This document shows positions 17,271 to 24,523 of a stretch of 26,645 nt of DNA, one piece after another. Source of the DNA: CAZZIZ01 sp964654535 (GTDB lineage: Bacteria > Bacteroidota > Bacteroidia > Chitinophagales > UBA2359); contig CAZZIZ010000021.1 of the NCBI GenBank assembly GCA_964654535.1, forward strand, positions 1-26,645, in the 5' to 3' direction. The notes beneath the pieces are model-generated. The model was given only the letters and a program-made list of their open reading frames with translations. It was not told the origin of the DNA and made no database searches. The position numbers were made by a program, and so were the translations under genes. Numbering within the stretch: the stretch's first letter is position 1; every line of letters starts with the position of its first letter.

Positions 17271-17287
17271 AAATAATAAAATAAAAC

Positions 17288-17854
17288 TTACTTAACCCGA
17301 TCAGGATTTTCTGTTAGAAACGCTTTCCAACCTTTTTTGCTTTTGCTCAATCCTGCACCAGGACTCGATTGTTGGAAATGGTGACAGACCGCCACGCCGA
17401 GCGCATCGCTGGCATCATAGTATTTTGGCATTCGGTCGAGCTTGAGTAGTCTTTGCAACATATCGGAGACTTGCTCCTTAGATGCGCGCCCGCGACCGGT
17501 AATACTCTGCTTAATTTTCAAAGGCGCATATTCGAAAACTGGTAACAAGTTTACAGCCGCTGCAGTGATAGCCACACCCTGAGCTCTACCCAGCTTGAGC
17601 ATAGACTGTGCGTTCTTTCCATAAAAAGGCGTTTCGACAGCCATTGCTGTAGGTTGATACTCCTCAATGAGGTAGTTTATTTTTTCGAAAATGGTTTTTA
17701 GTTTCTGGTAATGATCAGGAGCTTTATCTAAGTGCACGACGCCAAGACTGATGAGCTCCACTTTTTTGCCCACAATTTCTATGATAGAATATCCAAGTAT
17801 ATTCGTACCGGGGTCAATGCCTAAAATGATATTGGAAACAGATTTCTTACTCAC
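17288..17854 (-). CDS. ruvC: Crossover junction endodeoxyribonuclease RuvC
   Basis: Resolves Holliday junctions by symmetric nicking together with RuvAB. The 188-residue protein has an RNase H-like fold. Its four acidic catalytic residues are visible: D14 (GIDPGT), E74 (VETPFYGKN), D147 and D150 (YDASDALGVAVCHH). KQSITGRGRASKEQV precedes the last pair, as expected. The start is GTG at 17854; no ATG precedes the catalytic Asp in frame. The C-terminal tail after residue 165 is basic. The neighbouring membrane gene starts only 15 nt away on the other strand, so the ruvC promoter must lie inside that gene. Confidence 0.95.
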   Translation of the reverse strand: MSKKSVSNIILGIDPGTNILGYSIIEIVGKKVELISLGVVHLDKAPDHYQKLKTIFEKINYLIEEYQPTAMAVETPFYGKNAQSMLKLGRAQGVAITAAAVNLLPVFEYAPLKIKQSITGRGRASKEQVSDMLQRLLKLDRMPKYYDASDALGVAVCHHFQQSSPGAGLSKSKKGWKAFLTENPDRVK

Positions 17855-17869
17855 GCTTGCTTTTGCCTT

Positions 17870-18847
17870 ATGAAGTCTGGATTGCGCAGATCTATTGGCT
17901 TGTTGCTAAAAGTAACCATTTTAGTAATCCTACTTTGGGTGATTTATCAGCACGTTTTTCAGGAAGAAAACTTGGAGGATATACTAAATGGCTTCAGTGC
18001 TGCCTGGAAAAATGGCAACCGCTCTTTTCTTTTTCTGGCCCTTATTCTCATGCCTGTGAGTTGGTCTTTGGAAGCGCAGAAATGGCGCGTGCTGGTTAAG
18101 CCAGTTGAGCGTGTGCCCTTTATTATTGCCTTGAAGGCAATTTTTGCGGGAGTGAGCCTGTCCCTATTTACGCCAAATCGAGTTGGGGAATTTGCTGGCC
18201 GGGTTTTGTTTTTGCGTCCTGAGAATAAACTGCGCAGCATAGGATTGACACTTTTGGGTAGTTTAGGACAGTATGCCGTTACCTTTGGAATTAGCATTTG
18301 GGGCTTCTATTTGTTTCTGAACCGATACTATGAGACATCTGTTTCTACGGCTTATGTAGTACTCGCAGCGCTCTTAATTCCGTCTTTACTACTCAGTTTC
18401 TACTTTAAATCAGATTGGATACAGGATTTACTGCTTAAAAAGCTGAAATTTAGACGTTTAGAGAAGTACATTAATCCACTTGATTTGCTTTCAGTCAAAG
18501 AATTGGGCATTGCCCTGCTTTATTCTGCGCTGAGATATGTAGTATTCACAACACAATATATCCTGCTAATTAAGGTTTTTGGAATTGAGATAACATGGGA
18601 AATAGGATTCATATTGGTCAGCAGCATATTCTTCGCTCAGACGGTTTTGCCCACACTGGAGTTCTTGGGACTACTGATAAAGGGGGAATTGGCCTTGTTT
18701 TTTCTAGCTTATGTTACGGACTTAGACCTCAGTATATTGGCGGCGGCATTTGCTATTTGGATAATCAATTTGCTCATTCCCGCCCTTTTGGGAAGCTTAT
18801 TCCTAATGGGTGTAAACTTGGAAACGGAAGTCGAAAATGAAGTTTAG
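17870..18847 (+). CDS. YbhN/AglD-type integral membrane protein (LPG synthase TM family)
   Basis: A 325-residue polytopic inner-membrane protein with about eight hydrophobic segments (near 10-28, 52-66, 86-100, 124-150, 160-178, 212-234, 244-270 and 288-314). The motif TPNRVGEFAGR (101-111) is characteristic of the family that shares its fold with the flippase half of lysyl-phosphatidylglycerol synthase. There is no soluble aminoacyl-transfer domain, so it is not MprF itself. A lipid or isoprenoid-linked substrate transport role is inferred. It is coupled to the DUF3108 gene by an 11-nt overlap. Confidence 0.8.
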   Translation: MKSGLRRSIGLLLKVTILVILLWVIYQHVFQEENLEDILNGFSAAWKNGNRSFLFLALILMPVSWSLEAQKWRVLVKPVERVPFIIALKAIFAGVSLSLFTPNRVGEFAGRVLFLRPENKLRSIGLTLLGSLGQYAVTFGISIWGFYLFLNRYYETSVSTAYVVLAALLIPSLLLSFYFKSDWIQDLLLKKLKFRRLEKYINPLDLLSVKELGIALLYSALRYVVFTTQYILLIKVFGIEITWEIGFILVSSIFFAQTVLPTLEFLGLLIKGELALFFLAYVTDLDLSILAAAFAIWIINLLIPALLGSLFLMGVNLETEVENEV

Positions 18848-19706
18848 ACTAGTCATATTATTTTTCTTGAGTGTTTACTCTTTTGCAACTGTGCAAGGAC
18901 AGTTGTTAATGGATGATGTGTCTGCAGATACGAACGACGTAATGATGGAAACATCTTGCGTTGATACCAATGATTCTTTTCAAGTAGGGGAGAAGCTTGA
19001 GTACGATTTATTTTTCAATTGGACAGCGATATGGTTGAAAGCTGGCGTTATAAAATTTAGTATCAAAGACGGCGATGTTGAAGGTACACCTGCCTTGCAT
19101 TGTATTGCTGAGGCTAGAACCCCCCGCTCCTTTGACTGGATTTATAAAGTGCGTGACAAGTACGAGTCCTATTTGGATTACTCCAGCTTAAATCCACTCC
19201 GATTTGTTAGAGATGTAAACGAAGGAGATTATACTAAGCAACTACAATACACTTATTCACCGGCCGATACATCAGTTAACGTAGACTACTACATACGTCG
19301 AGGAAAGCTAAAGGCAGAAAATGAATTGTTGAGTATTCCGAATTGTACGCAAGACTTATTGTCTTCCTTATACTTTGCGCGCTCGCTCGACTATACGAAC
19401 TTCGACGCTGGTGACTCTGTAAACGTTGACTTGTTTATGGACAAGAAAATGTATGAAGTGTCATTTAAGTTTCTTGGTAAGGATACGATTAAGCACGATG
19501 GTGAGGTTTATCGCTGTAACAAGTTTGTTCCGCGCTTAATTCAAGGTGGAGTTTTTGAAGAGGGCGATCAGATAATTGTTTGGGTAACCGACGATGAAAA
19601 TAAATTGCCTTTGCTGATTGAATCCGATTTGAACTTTGGAAAGATTAAGGCTTATCTAAAAAAGAGTAGGGGACTGCGAAATGAAGTCACCTCAATTATT
19701 GAGTAG
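18837..19706 (+). CDS. DUF3108 family exported protein
   Basis: A 289-residue exported protein with a signal peptide (MKFRLVILFFLSVYSFATVQG). The body is the beta-rich DUF3108 domain. Landmarks are FQVGEKLEYDLFFNWTAIWLKAG, then a central DKYESYLDYSSLNPLRFVRD and TQDLLSSLYFARSLDY, and near the end WVTDDENKLPLLIESDLNFGKIKAYL. The family function is unproven, and an envelope role is inferred from export. It overlaps the membrane protein gene by 11 nt, so they are probably translated together. Its last 11 nt are antisense to the end of hemA. Confidence 0.85.
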   Translation: MKFRLVILFFLSVYSFATVQGQLLMDDVSADTNDVMMETSCVDTNDSFQVGEKLEYDLFFNWTAIWLKAGVIKFSIKDGDVEGTPALHCIAEARTPRSFDWIYKVRDKYESYLDYSSLNPLRFVRDVNEGDYTKQLQYTYSPADTSVNVDYYIRRGKLKAENELLSIPNCTQDLLSSLYFARSLDYTNFDAGDSVNVDLFMDKKMYEVSFKFLGKDTIKHDGEVYRCNKFVPRLIQGGVFEEGDQIIVWVTDDENKLPLLIESDLNFGKIKAYLKKSRGLRNEVTSIIE

Positions 19707-20949
19707 TGTCTTCTAGACCGAGTTCTTTTTCCAGAGCTTTCTTGGCAATGGCCATCGGTATTCCGATATACTTTTTCTCTAAGTAGTCTACAACCTTTTG
19801 TAATGTTTCTTTTGAATGGGCGTCTAGGCTCGCTATGTCTCGAGCATATACTTCGTCGACTGCCCTGTGCTTGATCTGCTTTATCTTTTCTGGAATAGAA
19901 TTCATAGCGCGCTCTACTCTTCTGCGCTTAATGGTCTTTGCAAAAGCATTCGTATGTTCGTCAATGATTTTTTCAGCTTGGCTCACTTCAGCTTTTCGTA
20001 GCGATAGATTTTCTGCAGCCAGCGTGTTTAAGTGATCTACACTTATGTAAGAAACGTTTTCGCGATCTATGAGTTCTGTAGCTATATTGTTTGGAACAGA
20101 AAGGTCAACTAGGATTTTTTGTTCGTCGTCGGAAATTGCATCAAAGATTTCCTCCGTAACAACGGGTTTATTTGATCCAGTAGCAGTAATGACAATATCA
20201 AACCCACCTTCGTGATTAGACAACTCACTTATCGGCTTCAGGTCCGCGTTTAAAAACTTGCCGATGCCCTCGGCGTTGGCCATAGTGCGGTTATAAATGC
20301 TAAAGTTTGTAAAGTCGTGTTTCTTGAGGTACTTCGAAACCAAGCGCATAGTCTGCCCCGCTCCAACCAAAACGAAGCGAGCATCTTTTGGCGGGTTTAG
20401 TTTTAAGACTTCTCTTATGCTTAATGCAACAACCGATACAGGATTGTCTCCAATTTTAGTATCCCTATAAACCTCTTTGGCTACGTTAATGGCTTTCTCT
20501 AATAGCAGACGCAGATTATCTCCACTCAAGTTTGACTTTCTAGCTACTTTATAAGCTTGTTTCAGCTGCGACAGTATTTCTCTTTCTCCTACTACCATAG
20601 AGTCCACAGAAGAGGCGACTTTGAATAGATGGCGAATGGCTTGTTGGCCATTCATAATCTGGCTACCAGAAACAAAATTCGCTAAGTCTTGATCGCGCAT
20701 AGAGGGATGGAATGACTTGTAGACCTCCTCGATATCTCCATTGCTCATTTCTTGCTTAGAATGGACTAGAAAGAGGATTCTGTTGCAGGTATTGAGGAAA
20801 AAGAGCTCATCCCAATGGAATTTTGCCTTTAGCGCATTCAAATGATGGCTGAAGTCGTAGGTCTCCTGCTCGAAATCGGGCAGTAACTTGCCTAAATCCT
20901 TGACTTTGAATTGCTTATGAGTAACAGTAAAAGCTTTGAAATGCTCCAA
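19696..20949 (-). CDS. hemA: Glutamyl-tRNA reductase HemA
   Basis: NADPH-dependent reduction of glutamyl-tRNA(Glu) to glutamate-1-semialdehyde, the first committed step of C5 tetrapyrrole synthesis. The 417-residue protein has the nucleophile C55 in FLNTCNR, the glutamate-binding region IRHLFKVASSVDSMVVGEREIL (split here as I105-K110 and V111-L126), and the NADPH fold LVGAGQT (194-200). A C-terminal dimerisation helix region follows (about 320-417). The first Met is adopted because the family N-terminus starts just there. A TAATTTTG -7 element and a phased heptamer array lie upstream. The 3' end overlaps the DUF3108 gene on the other strand. Confidence 0.94.
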   Translation of the reverse strand: MEHFKAFTVTHKQFKVKDLGKLLPDFEQETYDFSHHLNALKAKFHWDELFFLNTCNRILFLVHSKQEMSNGDIEEVYKSFHPSMRDQDLANFVSGSQIMNGQQAIRHLFKVASSVDSMVVGEREILSQLKQAYKVARKSNLSGDNLRLLLEKAINVAKEVYRDTKIGDNPVSVVALSIREVLKLNPPKDARFVLVGAGQTMRLVSKYLKKHDFTNFSIYNRTMANAEGIGKFLNADLKPISELSNHEGGFDIVITATGSNKPVVTEEIFDAISDDEQKILVDLSVPNNIATELIDRENVSYISVDHLNTLAAENLSLRKAEVSQAEKIIDEHTNAFAKTIKRRRVERAMNSIPEKIKQIKHRAVDEVYARDIASLDAHSKETLQKVVDYLEKKYIGIPMAIAKKALEKELGLEDTTQ

Positions 20950-20971
20950 ATGTGGTCTTTCTATGCGCTAG

Positions 20972-20979
20972 CAAAATTA
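20972..20979 (-). promoter_or_regulatory. Bacteroidota -7 element for hemA
   Basis: Reads TAATTTTG on the minus strand, a full match to TAnnTTTG, 23 nt before the hemA ATG. No TTG -33 box is seen at the usual distance. Instead the first heptamer of the ATTGTCA array starts 18 nt further upstream. Confidence 0.5.
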
Positions 20980-20996
20980 CCTTGAGCGCTTCATTA

Positions 20997-21044
20997 ATTG
21001 TCACGCTATTGTCATTATTGTCATGACATTGTCAGCAGGACAAT
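20997..21044. promoter_or_regulatory. Array of four phased ATTGTCA heptamers, putative operator
   Basis: ATTGTCA occurs at 20997, 21008, 21017 and 21028 (starts 11, 9 and 11 nt apart). This equals two tandem 20-bp units, each holding two heptamers. A fifth half-site in inverted orientation, GACAAT, is at 21039-21044, and TGTCATGACA (21019-21028) is a perfect 10-bp palindrome. It sits where an upstream activator or repressor of hemA would bind; the divergent DUF1800 gene starts 105 nt away. Confidence 0.55.
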
Positions 21045-21148
21045 TTAACGAATGAGCTCAAAATGGGAGACTTAAGCAGCATTTTAGGCAATAATTGGAC
21101 TAAATTAAACATTACAACAGGAGCTTCTGTAACACCACTGTAAACAAT

Positions 21149-22609
21149 ATGCCTGACACTTGTAATTCCGAAAGTCTCCAAACCTACGTTCCAAGTAATG
21201 ATAAGCCTTGGGACAAAAAGCGCGTCTTGCACTTATACAGACGTCTAGGTTATGGAGCTAATTTTGCCGAAATAAATGCTGCATTAGCAAGCCAACCCGC
21301 ACAGCATATAGACGAAATAATCAATGATATTGTTGCCTCACCGTTAAGTGAACCCCTAGAATGGGCGGATTGGACAATATTGGATTATACAGTAGACGGT
21401 GAGTTTGATGGCGACCTCTACATATCCCATCTTATCCAATGGTTGTTTCGTGTGGTCCAAAACCGACTTGGAAATCAGCAGGGTAATCAATTTAGAGCCA
21501 AGCTAGTGCAGTTTTGGGCAGGCCACTTCGTGACCCAATTAGGCGTATATCAAAAAGTACAGCCCTTTTACAAATATCACCGCGTATTAGAATCTCACGC
21601 ATTGGGCAACTTCAAGGACTTTGCTGTAGAAATGGGAAAGACCCCGGCAATGTTGCTTTATTTAAACGGAGCGGAGAGTACCAGCGAAAGTGCTAATGAG
21701 AATTACGCAAGAGAGCTCTTCGAACTCTTTACCTTGGGACAAGACAATGGTTATAACCAAAGCGATATAGAAAATGCAGCTAGGGCATTGACCGGCTGGA
21801 CAGTGGAGTTAGAATCCAATGCAGTATTTGATCCCAACCTTTGGGACAATACCAGTAAAACAATTTTTGGTCAAACCGGAAATTGGAATTTTGACGACGT
21901 TCACAATATTTTGTTTGAGCAAAGAAGCGTCTTAATTGCAACACATATCTGTACCGAAATTTATAAGCACTATGTTGCGCAAAACGTAAATGAAGACATT
22001 GTTGCGGAACTCACGCAGACTTTCTTGAGCAACAACTTTGAGTTGGCTCCTGTTTTCCGCCAACTATTTAAAAGCGAGCATTTCTTTTCTGAAGACATTA
22101 TTGCGGTTCAAATAAAGAATCCGACTGAACTGATTATGAGTATTGTTCGTGAATTTGAGTTTTCAGTAGACTTAGATAGTTTCAACTTTATTTATGGCGC
22201 TACCGAAATGATGGGGCAACGTATGTTCGACCCACCAGATGTTTCCGGCTGGGAAGGTCACCATACTTGGATTAGTGCTACCAATATTATTTTACGCTGG
22301 GACGTGAGTTTCTTATTGTTGGGTTATAACATTGAAAGCAATGCTGTTGAACTCATCAATTTTGTAAAGACCTTGACCAATGATTCGAATGATCCTGATT
22401 TTATAACGCGGACATTTGTGGACCACTACATTCTTAGAGGATTACTTACAGAAGTAGATTACCAAACGGCAATAGATGTTTTTAAGGGCGAAGTGCCAGA
22501 AAACTATTTTGAAGATGGTACTTGGGATCTTGATTTTGAATTCGCCAATGTACAAGTGCTAAACCTTTTTGTTCACCTAAGCAATTTACCCGCTTATCAA
22601 CTGAATTAG
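21149..22609 (+). CDS. DUF1800 family protein
   Basis: A 486-residue protein of the DUF1800 family, whose biochemical function is unknown. Landmarks are FWAGHF (122-127), the core motif ENYARELFELFTLG (184-197), ENAARALTGWTVE, and near the C-terminus MFDPPDVSGWEGHHTW. It has no convincing N-terminal signal peptide, although its partner downstream has a twin-arginine leader. This suggests either cytoplasmic location or export in complex with that partner. The partner starts 2 nt after this stop. The two families are often found side by side, which supports a joint function. Confidence 0.88.
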   Translation: MPDTCNSESLQTYVPSNDKPWDKKRVLHLYRRLGYGANFAEINAALASQPAQHIDEIINDIVASPLSEPLEWADWTILDYTVDGEFDGDLYISHLIQWLFRVVQNRLGNQQGNQFRAKLVQFWAGHFVTQLGVYQKVQPFYKYHRVLESHALGNFKDFAVEMGKTPAMLLYLNGAESTSESANENYARELFELFTLGQDNGYNQSDIENAARALTGWTVELESNAVFDPNLWDNTSKTIFGQTGNWNFDDVHNILFEQRSVLIATHICTEIYKHYVAQNVNEDIVAELTQTFLSNNFELAPVFRQLFKSEHFFSEDIIAVQIKNPTELIMSIVREFEFSVDLDSFNFIYGATEMMGQRMFDPPDVSGWEGHHTWISATNIILRWDVSFLLLGYNIESNAVELINFVKTLTNDSNDPDFITRTFVDHYILRGLLTEVDYQTAIDVFKGEVPENYFEDGTWDLDFEFANVQVLNLFVHLSNLPAYQLN

Positions 22610-22610
22610 T

Positions 22611-23869
22611 ATGTGCGATGATCATCACATAAAACCTTTAGGGAGTGCTTTAGAACACGGAAAAGAGCACGAAAAAAGCCATAAGAACTGGAGTAGACGA
22701 GCGTTTTTAACTTCCATGGGCTTGGCTAGTTCTGGTGCAGCTTTTATGGGCAATATGCCTTTAACTGCCTCTCCATTAATAGCCGCACTAAGCGGAAGTG
22801 AATCCGACCGTACACTGGTGCTCGTTCACTTGAAAGGAGGCAATGACGGTTTAAATACTATTGTCCCCGTTTACGATTACGGAACTTACCAATCTCAACG
22901 TCCCAACATACATATTCCAACGAACGAGCTTTTTAGTTTGAACGATGCGGTTAGTTTGCCTAACTATATGGTCAACGCTGCCGCTATGTACAACGAGGAC
23001 AAAATGAAAGTGATACAAGGGGTAGGTTACGACGGTCAAAATCTATCGCACTTTCGCTCTACCGATATCTGGTCTGCGGCCAGCGACTCAGACGAAATTC
23101 CTGGAACTGGCTGGTTAGGTCGATATGCTGACTCAGTGTATCCTAATCTGTTAGAAAACCCACCTACTGTTCCACCCGCGGTACAGATTGGCAGCTCGGG
23201 AAATCTAACCTTTCAAGGAAGCGCTGTAAATGTGGCCGTGTCAATGGCCAACACAAATCGCTTAGAGCAAATTATCGAAAACGGGAAACTATATTCACTA
23301 GATAATTTACCCGATGATTGTTATGGACAGGAATTAGCCTTTCTAAGAACCATTACCAATAGCACCTTCTTTTATGCCGAAGTTATTAAAGAAGCTTTTG
23401 ACTCAAGTACCAATGACGTAGAGTACCAAAACGACGACTTCGCAAGACAGATGGCTTTGGTCGCTCGATTAATAAAAGGAAACTTAGGAACAAGAATGTT
23501 CCTAGTAACCCTAAATGGATTTGATAATCACGCTGATCAGCTAGACGATCATCCCGACAAACTAGCTTTGCTGTCCAACACCATGCGCTCATTTTATGAA
23601 GACCTTGGAAGTAGAGGCGACGATGTTCTAGGGATGACCTTCTCAGAGTTTGGTCGTAGAGTAGGACAAAACGCTTCCAATGGAACCGACCACGGATCAG
23701 CAGCGCCTATTATGCTTTTTGGTTCCGGTGTAAACGGTGCCGATATTATTGGTGACAACCCCAGCCTTACCGATTTAGATCAAGTAGGAAATCTCAAAAC
23801 CAATTTCGACTTCCGACAAATTTATGCCACCGTTTTAGAACATTGGATGTGTGTCGACCCCGAACTCGT
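22611..23869 (+). CDS. DUF1501 family Tat-exported protein (3' end lost in gap)
   Basis: Partial: 419 codons are visible before the assembly gap. The N-terminus carries a twin-arginine signal (WSRRAFLTSMGLASSG, R29-R30). The DUF1501 body follows: VLVHLKGGNDGLNTIVP, QNLSHFRSTDIWSAAS, GTGWLGRY, FLVTLNGFDNHADQ and FSEFGRRVGQNASNGTDHGSAAP. The last resembles metal-site segments of the alkaline phosphatase/sulfatase superfamily, to which this family is distantly related; activity is unproven. The last visible residues, YATVLEHWMCVDPEL, are near the usual end of the domain. Probably only the extreme C-terminus is missing, including any T9SS sorting tail. It forms an operon with DUF1800. Confidence 0.85.
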
Positions 23870-23969
23870 NNNNNNNNNNNNNNNNNNNNNNNNNNNNNNN
23901 NNNNNNNNNNNNNNNNNNNNNNNNNNNNNNNNNNNNNNNNNNNNNNNNNNNNNNNNNNNNNNNNNNNNN
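23870..23969. other. Assembly gap of 100 N
   Basis: Exactly 100 N, the conventional size for a gap of unknown length. The convergent genes on both sides are cut by it, so the gap should hold both 3' ends and the sequence between them. True length is unknown. Confidence 0.98.
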
Positions 23970-24523
23970 GCCTCAAAAGCAATCCCAGCGTATTGCATAT
24001 CAGAAAAATAGTTTAGGGTAGTACCTTTCATCATATCCTCCAAGCCATTTATAACTGGCTGCTCCAGAAAAAGCGCCAAGTCCCGACTGAGCTCATCGCT
24101 CAGGGGAAAAGTAAAGCAACCACCTTTTGCAGAAGTACTATGCAAGTCCATCATTATTACCGGTGAGTGTTCGGTATGGCTAATTATGTATTTAAAAAGC
24201 GTAAGCAATTGTTTTTGCTCGCGCTCTTCTGCGAGCGTCAATTCTTTAACCCCAGCCTTTTCTATTCGCTCAATATTTTGTGGCTGCCACTGACGGTTCA
24301 AGTCCATATCGATAAATCGCTCGCCTTGGTTCAAAGCATTAACGTTGCCGCTCACACCCAGCACCATCCCATTAAATTCTGGTTTGTTGACTTTTAGTTT
24401 TTCGAACACGCGCTGCAAGGATTCTATACCTGCAGGTTCATTGCCGTGTATGCCACCTATTACTATAAACAGTGGCCCCTTTTTGTTGCGGGTGTATCGA
24501 CCTATAATTCGTGGTAAGCTCAA
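23970..24523 (-). CDS. Zinc-dependent aspartoacylase / succinylglutamate desuccinylase-like protein (C-terminus lost in gap)
   Basis: Partial: about 185 residues are visible, where the family usually has about 300 or more. The zinc-binding motif is GGIHGNEPAG (H26, E29), and the third ligand is H128 in MMDLHST. GNVNALNQGERFIDMDLNRQW (56-76, with R69 and N76-R77) is the substrate-binding segment. The family hydrolyses N-acyl amino acids or acts as a peptidase; the substrate is not evident. The only start that keeps the zinc motif is TTG at 24523, which follows the TAG of the upstream gene with no spacer and in the same frame. Synthesis is therefore likely to depend on termination-reinitiation or on readthrough. 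Confidence 0.8.

Noticed and set aside
17060..17275. Possible tRNA, 6S, SRP, RNase P or tmRNA between ruvC and the unknown membrane gene
   Set aside because: No cloverleaf or signature motif was found; the boxes match the repeat family instead.
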